NCBI RefSeq assembly: GCF_900091565.1
Contig: NZ_FMCV01000008.1
Location: forward strand, 124,001 to 188,000
From: Micromonospora marina
Lineage (GTDB): Bacteria; Actinomycetota; Actinomycetes; Mycobacteriales; Micromonosporaceae
Direction of reading: 5' to 3'
DNA length: 64,000 nt
Of this stretch, positions 43,545 to 52,921 are shown in pieces. The notes below the pieces were generated by a model. The model had not been told where the DNA came from. It did not search any database and saw only the letters and a program-made list of their open reading frames with translations. The translations under genes and the position numbers were made by a program. How positions within the stretch are numbered: the stretch's first letter is position 1; each line of letters begins with the position of its first letter.

Positions 43545-44648
43545 TCAGACGCGACGGGCGCCGACGAGGGTGGCGGTCCGGTCGGCCGGCAGTTCCTCCT
43601 CGACCACCCGGCGGGTCAGGTAGCAGGCGTGCAGCATCCGGCGTCGGCCGCCGCGCGGCTCCGCCGACACGATCCCGACGTGGTGGATGTGCCGGCCGGG
43701 CCGGGCGAAGAAGTAGAGGTCGCCGGGGCGTTCGGCGTCCAGTGGCACCCGCGACGTCGCCGCCGCCTGGTCGTCGGCGTCGCGCGGAAGCGTGACCCCG
43801 TACCGCCGCCAGGCCAGGTGCACCAGCCCGGAGCAGTCGATGCCGTCGGTGGACATGCCGCCCCAGACGTAGACCAGATCGCGCAGCCGCTCGGCGACCG
43901 CGAGCACGTTCTCGGCCTCGGGGCGCTCGGCGGGCAGCGGCACCAGGTCGTCCTCCGTGGCCCAGAGCGGGTCGGCCCGCCCGGGTACGCGGACCGGACG
44001 CCTGCCGTCCACCGCAGGCCCGGTCGGCGTGAGCCGGGTGCCGAGGACCACGCCGGTGAGCGTGGCGTCGCCGTCCGGCCCGGCGCGCAACGCGGTGCGG
44101 GCGACGTCGACGGTCAGCGGGCCGTCGGCGGCCGCCGGACCGGTACCGGCCGGACCGGTATCGGACGGACCGGTATCGGACGGACCGGTATCGGACGGAC
44201 CGGTATCGGACGGGCTCGAACCGGACGGACCAGGATCGGATGGGCCGGTACCGACCGGCCCGGCCGGAGCGGTGCCGGACGGAGCGGAGCCGGCTGAGGC
44301 GACGTCGGCCGGAACCGGGGAGGTCGGGTCGGCGTCGGCCAGGTGGGCGGCGCGCAGCCAGCCCGGATAACCGTCGGCGCCGAGCTTCGCCGCGGGCTGG
44401 CCCAGTGCCACCACCCGCACCCAGCCGTCCGGGCGGGTCTCGGTGACGCGCACCGGCTCGCCGAGCAGCAGTTGGGTCAGGACGCAGTCACCGACGAGCT
44501 GGTCGCGGTCCATGCCGGCGATCCAGGCGGCGACGTCGGGGGAGCCGGCGAGGGCGGGGCAGTCGATCGGGCGTACCGCCTCGGGCGCGGTCCAGAGGGT
44601 CGCCACCGGTACCCGTACGACGGCCCGGTGGCCGGGCAGAGGCGCCAC
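43545..44648 (-). CDS. NlpC/P60 cysteine peptidase with SH3b-like domains (YkfC-like)
   Basis: A probable gamma-D-glutamyl-L-diamino-acid endopeptidase, 367 residues. There is no signal peptide or membrane segment, so it acts in the cytosol. Two SH3b-like regions (about 10-120 and 190-240) come first, then the peptidase with Cys272 (GIDCSGLVHLAWRRYG), His323 (HIHHVGIV) and a third polar residue near His340. A PSDTG pentapeptide is repeated four times in the linker. The layout matches Bacillus YkfC, which cuts cell-wall tripeptides. The preceding gene is a dipeptide epimerase, the YkfB function. The GTG at 44648 has AGAGGGG upstream. An AT-rich promoter with an inverted repeat lies in front. 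Confidence 0.88.
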   Translation of the reverse strand: MAPLPGHRAVVRVPVATLWTAPEAVRPIDCPALAGSPDVAAWIAGMDRDQLVGDCVLTQLLLGEPVRVTETRPDGWVRVVALGQPAAKLGADGYPGWLRAAHLADADPTSPVPADVASAGSAPSGTAPAGPVGTGPSDPGPSGSSPSDTGPSDTGPSDTGPSDTGPAGTGPAAADGPLTVDVARTALRAGPDGDATLTGVVLGTRLTPTGPAVDGRRPVRVPGRADPLWATEDDLVPLPAERPEAENVLAVAERLRDLVYVWGGMSTDGIDCSGLVHLAWRRYGVTLPRDADDQAAATSRVPLDAERPGDLYFFARPGRHIHHVGIVSAEPRGGRRRMLHACYLTRRVVEEELPADRTATLVGARRV

Positions 44649-44680
44649 GCGTACCCCTCTCTGCGGTGGTCGTCGGGGCG

Positions 44681-44726
44681 ACGATATGAAAAATTCTGAC
44701 AATGCTCAAGCAAGTGTCTGAATTTT
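44681..44726 (-). promoter_or_regulatory. AT-rich inverted repeat and promoter of the NlpC/P60 gene
   Basis: AAAATTCTGACA (44690-44701) and TGTCTGAATTTT (44715-44726) are inverted repeats matching at 11 of 12 positions. Read on the minus strand, TTGAGC (44709-44704) and TATCGT (44686-44681) are 17 bases apart and make a good promoter overlapped by the repeat. The segment also contains the stop codon of the epimerase gene. Confidence 0.55.
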
Positions 44727-45803
44727 AGCTTCACGCAGTCCGGTGACGCCCAGGCCCGGCGCGTCCGGCAGCAGCACGCTCGCGCCCTCGTACCGGATGC
44801 CCCCGGCGACCGGCGACCAGGCCAGCCACCAGGCGGCGTCGAGATCCGACACGGCCGTGGTGCCGTAGGCGGCGACCAGGCTGGCGGCGGCGCCGACCCC
44901 CACCGGGCCCTCCATCATCGAGCCGACGATGGTGCCCATGCCGTGCGCGGCGGCCAGGTCGAGCAGCGTGCGCGCCGGCTGCAGGCCGCCGCACTTGGCC
45001 AGCTTCACGTTGACCATGTCGGCGGCCCGCCGCCGGATCACCTCGACCAGGTCGCGCACGTCGAAGACGGACTCGTCGGCCAGGATCGGCAGGTCCACCC
45101 GGTCGCAGACCCAGGCCAGCCCGTCCAGGTCCCGGCGGTGCACCGGCTGCTCGACCAGCTCCACGTCGAGCCCCGCGTCCTCGATCGCGCGGATGACCCG
45201 CACCGCCTCCCGGGGCGTCCAGCCCTGGTTGGCGTCCAGCCGGATCCGCACGTCCGGGCCGACCGCGGCCCGCACCGAGCGGACCCGGTCCAGGTCGCCG
45301 CGGGCATCGGTGCCGACCTTGAGCTTGAGCACGGTGAACCCCTCGCCGCCGCGCCGCGCCGCCGTCGCGGCCAGGTCCACCGCGTCGCCGGCGGCCAGCG
45401 TGACGTCGGTCGGCACGCGCAGCGCCGTGCCGCCGAGCAGACGCACCAGGGGTACGCCGAGCCGCCGCGCCGCCAGGTCGTGCAGCGCCACGTCGACCGC
45501 CGCCTTCGCCGACTCGTTGCTCACCACGGCGCGGCGCACCAGGGCACAGGCGGCCTGGAGGTCGTCGGCGTCGCGGCCGATCAGCAGCGGGGCGAGCAGT
45601 TCGCGTACGCACGCCTCCGCGCCCGCCACCGACGCGCCGGTAACCTGCCAGACCTGCGGTGCCTCCCCGAAACCAGGGCGCCCGTCACCGTCGATCACCT
45701 CCACGACCAGCGTCTCCACGGTGGTGGTGCGGCGCAGCGCGGTGACGAACGGGGTGTGTAAGGGGGCCGAGAGCCGGTGGGTGCGTACCGCGGCGATCGT
45801 CAT
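44706..45803 (-). CDS. Dipeptide epimerase (L-Ala-D/L-Glu-type, enolase superfamily)
   Basis: A 365-residue enzyme of the muconate-lactonising subgroup that would convert L-Ala-D-Glu from murein into L-Ala-L-Glu. Catalytic and metal sites are visible: the KxK motif FTVLKLKVGTD, the metal Asp in RIRLDANQGW, Glu in VELVEQPV, Asp in ILADESVF, and the opposing Lys in VNVKLAKCGG. The C-terminal SDLDAAWWLA is the DxD-like substrate region of dipeptide epimerases. The ATG at 45803 is preferred to the GTG at 45812. The gene is directly upstream of the NlpC/P60 peptidase, as ykfB is beside ykfC. Confidence 0.9.
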   Translation of the reverse strand: MTIAAVRTHRLSAPLHTPFVTALRRTTTVETLVVEVIDGDGRPGFGEAPQVWQVTGASVAGAEACVRELLAPLLIGRDADDLQAACALVRRAVVSNESAKAAVDVALHDLAARRLGVPLVRLLGGTALRVPTDVTLAAGDAVDLAATAARRGGEGFTVLKLKVGTDARGDLDRVRSVRAAVGPDVRIRLDANQGWTPREAVRVIRAIEDAGLDVELVEQPVHRRDLDGLAWVCDRVDLPILADESVFDVRDLVEVIRRRAADMVNVKLAKCGGLQPARTLLDLAAAHGMGTIVGSMMEGPVGVGAAASLVAAYGTTAVSDLDAAWWLAWSPVAGGIRYEGASVLLPDAPGLGVTGLREAKIQTLA

Positions 45804-45847
45804 GTGGGGCACCCTATAGCCAACTGGCGGCGAGCAGGGGAGGGCCG

Positions 45848-46645
45848 ATGGCCGGGCGGGAATGGGAGCTGGTGGGCGCGCCGAACGCGCGTGACCTGGG
45901 TGGACTGCCGACGACCGACGGGCGGCGGGTACGGGCGGGGCGGCTCATCCGCACGCCCGCGCTGGGCCGTCTCACCGACGAGGACCTGCCGGTGCTGGGC
46001 AAGCTCGGCCCGGCCTGCGTGGTGGACCTGCGCGACGTCCACGAGCAGGCGGTGGCCCCGCCGGACCGGTTGGTGGGGGAACCCCGCACGGTGCACCTGC
46101 CGGTCTACGACGCGGCCCACCCGGTGTTCACGTACGTCTCGGCGGTGTTGCAGGGCCACGACCTGGACGCGTACGCGGCACTGGCCCGCGAGGGCATGCC
46201 GGGGGCGATGACGGCGATCTACCGCTGGTTCGTCACCGGGGAGTCGGCGCGGGCCGGTTTCGGCGCGGCGGTGCGGCTGGCCGCGGACGGGCCGAACCTG
46301 CCGCTGCTGTTCCACTGCTCGGCCGGCAAGGACCGCACCGGCTGGCTGTCGGTGGTGCTGCTGACCGCGCTGGGGGTGCAGGAGGAGGCGATCCGCGCCG
46401 ACTACCTGGTGCACAACGAGCTGACCGAGAGCCTGCGCGAGGTGCTGCTGTCCGCGATGATCCAGCGCCGGCCGGACCTGGACCCGGCGGTGGCCCGGCC
46501 GCTGCTGGAGGTGCGTCCGGAATACCTGGACGCCGCCTACGACGAGGTGCGCCGCGCGCACGGCTCGTTCGACGCGTACCTGCGCGACGGTCTGGGGGTG
46601 ACCGACGCGCACCGCGAAGCGCTGCGCGAGCGGCTGCTGGAGTGA
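45848..46645 (+). CDS. Tyrosine-protein phosphatase (PtpB-like)
   Basis: A 265-residue phosphatase with the P-loop HCSAGKDRTGW (catalytic Cys near 157, Arg near 163). The N-terminal block ARDLGGLPTTDGRRVRAGRLIR fits the actinobacterial Y_phosphatase3 family. The acidic residues (DLRDVHE) and helical C-terminus are typical. It may remove phosphate from Tyr/Ser/Thr or phosphoinositides, as M. tuberculosis PtpB does. The gene is divergent from the dipeptide epimerase, with 44 bases between the starts, so promoters must overlap. Confidence 0.92.
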   Translation: MAGREWELVGAPNARDLGGLPTTDGRRVRAGRLIRTPALGRLTDEDLPVLGKLGPACVVDLRDVHEQAVAPPDRLVGEPRTVHLPVYDAAHPVFTYVSAVLQGHDLDAYAALAREGMPGAMTAIYRWFVTGESARAGFGAAVRLAADGPNLPLLFHCSAGKDRTGWLSVVLLTALGVQEEAIRADYLVHNELTESLREVLLSAMIQRRPDLDPAVARPLLEVRPEYLDAAYDEVRRAHGSFDAYLRDGLGVTDAHREALRERLLE

Positions 46646-46650
46646 CCGGG

Positions 46651-47517
46651 TCAGCCGGTCAGGTCGTGCCGCGCGGCCCAGACCTGCTCGGAGACGTGCG
46701 CGATCAGCCGGCAGGCGTCGTCGGAGACCTCGTCGCCGTCCGCGCCGCCGTCGGCCAGGTCGGTGGTGGTGCAGACGACGATCGTGTACGGCGGCGCGTC
46801 GTCCGGGAACACCACGCCCGCGCCGTGGCGTACGCCGCGTACCCAGCCGTTCTTGTGCGCGATCCGGGTGCCGTCGGGCAGCCCGGCGGCCAGGTCCTCA
46901 CGGTGTTCCTGGGCGACGAGCACGTCGAGCATGGCGGCGCAGCCGGCCGGCGAGGCGAGCGGGCCGGGCCGGGTCGCGCCGAGCGCCAGCTCACCGAGCA
47001 GGGCGGCCAGGTCGGCGGCGGTGACCAGGTTGTCGATGCCGGAGTCACGGGCGGCGAAGTCCTCGATGCCGCGGCCGGTGACGCTGTGCCGCGCCCCGGC
47101 GAGCGCCCACGCCTGCGCCACGGCGGGCAGCCCCACCTGGCCGATGCAGATGTTCGTGGCGAGGTTGCTGGACCGGATGATCATCCGTTCGGCGAGCCAG
47201 CGCAACGGCGCCTCGCCGCCGACGCGGTCCCAGACCGCCTCGTCGTTGTCGTAGTCGCGGTCGTTGGCGAACCGGGGCGCGCCCGGCAGCGCGGAGTCGA
47301 ACGAGTTGCGCACCGGCACCGGCGCGTCCAGGCCGAGCCGGCCGGCCTCGGCGGCGCGGAACAGCGCCACCAGCACGGCGAGCTTCATGGTGCTCGCCGC
47401 GTAGTGGGTGGCGTCGGCCCGCCGCGTCCACGCCTGCCGCGCGCCGGGGCGGCCCACGTACGCGGAGACGGTACCGGGCACCTTGTCCAGGTGCGCGTCG
47501 AGGTCCTCCCAGGTCAT
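46651..47517 (-). CDS. Class A beta-lactamase-like serine hydrolase, cytosolic
   Basis: A 288-residue penicillin-binding fold protein. The nucleophile motif is ASTMK (SxxK), the second motif is SSN in IIRSSNLATN (SDN-type), and the third is HKNG (KTG-type) in RIAHKNGWV. There is no signal peptide; the protein begins MTWEDLDAHL, so it stays inside the cell and cannot protect the periplasm. The omega-loop general base of true beta-lactamases cannot be placed confidently. Given the nearby murein-peptide genes, a role in turnover of internalised wall fragments is possible. Confidence 0.85.
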   Translation of the reverse strand: MTWEDLDAHLDKVPGTVSAYVGRPGARQAWTRRADATHYAASTMKLAVLVALFRAAEAGRLGLDAPVPVRNSFDSALPGAPRFANDRDYDNDEAVWDRVGGEAPLRWLAERMIIRSSNLATNICIGQVGLPAVAQAWALAGARHSVTGRGIEDFAARDSGIDNLVTAADLAALLGELALGATRPGPLASPAGCAAMLDVLVAQEHREDLAAGLPDGTRIAHKNGWVRGVRHGAGVVFPDDAPPYTIVVCTTTDLADGGADGDEVSDDACRLIAHVSEQVWAARHDLTG

Positions 47518-47590
47518 GACCGCACCGTAGCCGATCTTCGGGGCGTACGCGGGGCAGCGGCGACCACGGGTGCGGGGCTAGCGTGCGGAG

Positions 47591-48256
47591 ATGACGACCC
47601 CGTTGTACGACGACATCGCCGACTGGTACGAGGAGTACGCCAGCGAGACCTCGTCGGTCTACATGGACCGGGTCCGCTCCGTGCTGGCCGACCTGCTGGG
47701 TGACGGCCCGGGCCGGTGCGTGGACCTGTGCTGCGGCACCGGGGCGCACGCGGCCGAGCTGCGGCGTCTCGGGTGGACGCCGCTGGGGGTGGACCTGTCC
47801 GGGGGGCAGCTACGCCACGCCCGCGCCCGGCTGCCGGTGGCCCGCGCCGACGCGACCGCGCTGCCCCTGGCCACCGGCGCCGTACCGGCGGTGGTGTGCG
47901 TGCTCGCGCACACCGACATGCCGGACTATCCGGCGGCGATCACCGAGGCGGCGCGGGTGCTGGCAACCGGCGGCCGGCTGGTGCACGTCGGTGTGCACCC
48001 GTGTTTCGTGGGCGCGTTCGCCGACCGGTCCGAGCCGGAGCGAATCGTGATCGACGGCGGGTACGCCTCGCGGGAGCGCACGGTCCGCTCGTGGAACGCC
48101 ACCGGCGTCCGCGCCCGGGTGGGCGCCTGGCATCTGCCCCTGGCCGGCCTGCTGGACGCCGTGGCGGCGGCCGGCCTGCGGCTGACCCGGGTGGTCGAGT
48201 CCGGCTCCGGTCCGGTGCCCGACGTGCTGGCCCTGGAGGCCACCAAGCCGTACTGA
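47591..48256 (+). CDS. Class I SAM-dependent methyltransferase
   Basis: A 221-residue methyltransferase of the methyltransferase_11 type. It has motif I CVDLCCGTGAHAAEL, LGVDLSGGQLRHARARL, the adenine-site RADATALPLATG and AARVLATGGRLVHVGVHPCF. The substrate is unknown; the pattern SxYMDRVRSVL in the N-terminal helix is typical of small-molecule enzymes. It stands alone, divergent from the beta-lactamase-like gene, and ends before an unusual inverted repeat. Confidence 0.88.
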   Translation: MTTPLYDDIADWYEEYASETSSVYMDRVRSVLADLLGDGPGRCVDLCCGTGAHAAELRRLGWTPLGVDLSGGQLRHARARLPVARADATALPLATGAVPAVVCVLAHTDMPDYPAAITEAARVLATGGRLVHVGVHPCFVGAFADRSEPERIVIDGGYASRERTVRSWNATGVRARVGAWHLPLAGLLDAVAAAGLRLTRVVESGSGPVPDVLALEATKPY

Positions 48257-48348
48257 CCCGGCCGCCGTGACTTCGTCTCGCGTCCGAGGCGCGTCTCGCG
48301 TTCGTGGCGCGGTACCAATGCACCCGTCGCGTCGTCTCCCGCTGACCC

Positions 48349-48409
48349 GTCGATCATGAAGTTGGCGGCGGAATCGATCTCCAGGACTGCCGCGAACCTC
48401 ATGATCGAC
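48349..48409. repeat. GATCATGAAGTT inverted repeat element
   Basis: Two 21-base arms (48349-48369 and 48389-48409) are complementary at 19 of 21 positions around a 19-base loop. The left arm resembles 3469-3488. It lies between a methyltransferase gene and the convergent typA gene, and can act as a terminator hairpin. Confidence 0.75.
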
Positions 48410-48456
48410 CGGTGATCGGCGACCGGGCGATCGACCGGGGGTGGGGTGGGGGAAGG

Positions 48457-48494
48457 CCGGAGCCCGGTCCGCCGAAGGGCGGACCGGGCTCCGG
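48457..48494 (-). terminator. typA terminator
   Basis: A perfect 17-bp stem (48457-48473 with 48478-48494) closes on a GAAG loop. It lies 20 bases beyond the typA stop on the minus strand. Confidence 0.82.
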
Positions 48495-48514
48495 GTGGCT
48501 GGTGAGCGGCTGGG

Positions 48515-50383
<1,869 letters not shown>

Positions 50384-50514
50384 ACCCTCCATACTCCTGT
50401 CTGCGGTTGCCGGGGCACGCCTCGGGGTCACCCCGAGATCGCCCGGATCTGCGTCGAAAGTGCTGTGCCGACCGTTCCAGCGACTGGCATGCTGACACCC
50501 GTGCGGGGTGTCCG

Positions 50515-51960
50515 ATGCCTGACCTGCTGAGCTGGCTGCAGGAGCTGCCGCCCCTGCTGATCTACCTGGCCGCCGCGGCGATCGTCGCGGCGGAGACCGC
50601 GGTGATCGTCGGGCTGCTGATGCCCGGCGAGGCGACCCTGCTTCTGGTCGGCTTCCTAGCGTACGCGGGGACGCTGCGCCTCGCGCCCGTGCTGGTGGCC
50701 ATGACCGCCGCAGCCGTGATCGGAGACACACTCGCGTGGCGGGCGGGCCGCCGGTACGGCCCCCGGCTGCGTGCCTCGGGCGTCGGCGCCCGGATCGGCG
50801 CGCACCGGTGGCGGCGGGCCGACTCGCTGCTGGAGCGCCTCGGCGGCCGGGGCGTGCTCGCGGCCCGCTGGATCGCGTTCGCCCGCACGCTGGCGCCCCG
50901 GCTGGCCGGGTCGGCGGGGATGCCGTACCGGCGGTTCGCGCCGTGGAACCTGGCCGGGGTGGCGAGCTGGGTCGGCGCCTCGGTGCTGGCCGGCTACCTG
51001 GCCGGCGAGTCGTACGAGCGGGTGTCGAAGCTGCTCGGCCGGGCCACCGGGGCGGTGCTGGCCCTGCTGCTGTGCCTGCTCGCCGTGGTGCTCGCCGGCC
51101 GCTGGCTGGGGCGCAACCCGGACCCGGTGCGCGCGCTTGCCGCACGGGCCGCCGCGCTGCCGCCGCTGCGCTGGCTGCGGGCCCGGTACGGCGTGCTGTT
51201 CTTCCTGGTCGCCATGCGCGTCGGCCCGGCCTGGACCCTGCTGGTCAACCTGGCGCTGGGGCTGGCGCTGCTGTTCGTCGCCGGGCTCGCGGTGGCGGCC
51301 CTGCTGGAGGCGGTCGTCGCGCACAGCGGGCTGGGTGTCCTCGACGGGCTGGTCGCCGACTGGTTCGCCGCCCGGCGTACCCCAGGGGTGGTCGACACGG
51401 CGTTGCTCGCGGTGTCGGTGCTGCGCGGCTGGGTGCTGATCGCCGCGGTGGCGGTGGTGGCCGCGGTGGTGACGCGGCGGGGGCGGGCGTGGCGGGCCGA
51501 CCCGCTCGGGGTGCTGGGTACGGTCGGCGCGGCCGTGCCGCTGGTGTTGCTCGTCGTCGTCGCGGAGCTGACCGGCCCGGGTGGCCCGGACCGCCCCGGT
51601 GACCTGTTCCCGACACAGAACGCGCTGGTGACCGCGAGCTTCGGCACGCTCGCCTGGCTGCTGTCGCGGGGCGCCCGCTGGCCGGTGGGCGCGGCGGTCT
51701 GGACGGTCGCGTCGGCGGCGGTGGTGACGGTCACCGGGGCGCGGCTCTACCTGGGTTTCAGCACGGCCAGCGGCACCATCACGGCGGTGCTGCTGGGCCT
51801 CGCGTGGACCACCGTGTTCGTGGTGGCGTGGGCGACCCGGGACCGCCTGGCGGAACCGGACGAGCGGCCGGGCCCCGGCACGGTCCCGGAGTCGCCTCCC
51901 CGGCCGCGGGGCCGCCGCTCCGCGTCGCGGGTACCCCCCGAGCCCGTCGATCCTTGTTAG
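50515..51960 (+). CDS. DedA fused to a degenerate PAP2-like domain
   Basis: A 481-residue integral membrane protein. The first 200 residues are a DedA (SNARE-associated) domain with [38 protein letters not shown] and the usual membrane hairpins; this class flips lipid carriers. The second half has the helix pattern of a phosphatidic-acid phosphatase (PAP2). Its catalytic motifs are lost: PSGHA is replaced by PTQNALVTA, and the SRxxxxxHxxxD motif reads [12 protein letters not shown], without His or Asp. The fusion order DedA-PAP2 is known in bacteria. A substrate-binding rather than catalytic second half is likely. Confidence 0.88.
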   Translation: MPDLLSWLQELPPLLIYLAAAAIVAAETAVIVGLLMPGEATLLLVGFLAYAGTLRLAPVLVAMTAAAVIGDTLAWRAGRRYGPRLRASGVGARIGAHRWRRADSLLERLGGRGVLAARWIAFARTLAPRLAGSAGMPYRRFAPWNLAGVASWVGASVLAGYLAGESYERVSKLLGRATGAVLALLLCLLAVVLAGRWLGRNPDPVRALAARAAALPPLRWLRARYGVLFFLVAMRVGPAWTLLVNLALGLALLFVAGLAVAALLEAVVAHSGLGVLDGLVADWFAARRTPGVVDTALLAVSVLRGWVLIAAVAVVAAVVTRRGRAWRADPLGVLGTVGAAVPLVLLVVVAELTGPGGPDRPGDLFPTQNALVTASFGTLAWLLSRGARWPVGAAVWTVASAAVVTVTGARLYLGFSTASGTITAVLLGLAWTTVFVVAWATRDRLAEPDERPGPGTVPESPPRPRGRRSASRVPPEPVDPC

Positions 51961-51991
51961 GGTGCGCCGACGGGGACAACGGGGAGGTTCG

Positions 51992-52861
51992 ATGCGGCGA
52001 GGACGCGCCCGGTGGGCCGTGACGGTGGTGGCGCTGCTCGCGGCGGCCACGCTCACGGCGTGCGGCGAGCAGGAGCAGCCGGTCCGCGAGGTGGCTGTGG
52101 AACTGCCCACGGCGGCCCCGGTGGACCAGCCACCTGAGGCGCCGGCCGACGCGCCGAACGAGGAGCCGCCGGCGGTGGCGGCGATGGGCGGGCGGCCCAG
52201 CCCGAGCGCGTCGGCGAAACCGAAGCCGCAGGCCAAGCCGACCCGGACGTCCACGGCGCCGTTGGCCCGGCCGCAGCCGCCGACCGAGACCCAGGTGCCG
52301 CCGGCGCCGCCGAAACCGGCGGACGAGGGCTGCAAGCCGAGCTACCGGGGCACCAAGGCCAGCCAGAGCCAGGTGAAGGCGGCGCTCGCCGACGCTGCGG
52401 CGCGTACCTACTGGCCGACCTCGGCGCCGGACATCCGCATCCCGTCGGCGCTGCTGAAGGCCACCGCCTGGCAGGAGAGCGGGTGGCAGTCCAACATCAT
52501 CGCCTGTGACGGCGGGGTCGGGCTGATGCAGGTCATGCCGGCCACCGCGGAGTGGATGAACCAGCGGTTCGGCCAGTCGTACGACATCGACGCCTACCGG
52601 GACAACGCCTACCTGGGCGGCACCTACCTGGCCTGGCTGACCAAGTACATCGGCGACATGTACTTCGAGTCCGACTACCGGCTCGACGCCTCACTGTGCA
52701 CCGCGGAGCTGAACTCCTGCCTGCTCAACGCCGTGATCGCGGCCTACAACTACGGGCACGGCGCGGTGGCGCGGGAGGGTCAGCCGCTGACCGTCCCCAA
52801 CCCGCAGTACGTGCGCAACGTGCGGGCGTTGATGACCGGGTGCGAGTGCCTGAGCTTCTGA
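51992..52861 (+). CDS. Lytic transglycosylase lipoprotein (SLT fold)
   Basis: A 289-residue exported lipoprotein. The signal peptide ends in LTAC (Cys near 24). A Pro/Ala/Lys-rich linker of about 90 residues reaches the wall, then the SLT domain begins. Its catalytic Glu is in KATAWQESGWQSN, followed by GGVGLMQVMPATAEW and the AAYNYGHGA motif. It should cleave peptidoglycan between MurNAc and GlcNAc. Four cysteines in the domain (for example CTAEL and CLLN) may form disulphides. ATG 51992 follows GGGGAGG. Confidence 0.92.
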   Translation: MRRGRARWAVTVVALLAAATLTACGEQEQPVREVAVELPTAAPVDQPPEAPADAPNEEPPAVAAMGGRPSPSASAKPKPQAKPTRTSTAPLARPQPPTETQVPPAPPKPADEGCKPSYRGTKASQSQVKAALADAAARTYWPTSAPDIRIPSALLKATAWQESGWQSNIIACDGGVGLMQVMPATAEWMNQRFGQSYDIDAYRDNAYLGGTYLAWLTKYIGDMYFESDYRLDASLCTAELNSCLLNAVIAAYNYGHGAVAREGQPLTVPNPQYVRNVRALMTGCECLSF

Positions 52862-52880
52862 GCGACCGGACGACGGAACG

Positions 52881-52904
52881 GGGGCCGGCGTACGCGCCGG
52901 CCCC
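52881..52904. terminator. Hairpin between the transglycosylase and mmpL genes
   Basis: The arms GGGGCCGGCG and CGCCGGCCCC enclose the loop TACG. The genes on both sides end here, so it can act in both directions. Confidence 0.78.
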
Positions 52905-52921
52905 CGCCCCGTCTGTCCAGG

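Noticed and set aside
44139..44213. A CRISPR array
   Set aside because: Repeats are 15 bases, directly adjacent, in frame and inside a coding region; there are no spacers.
46651..47517. A resistance beta-lactamase
   Set aside because: The motifs are present, but there is no export signal and the omega-loop Glu is not assured, so resistance is not claimed.
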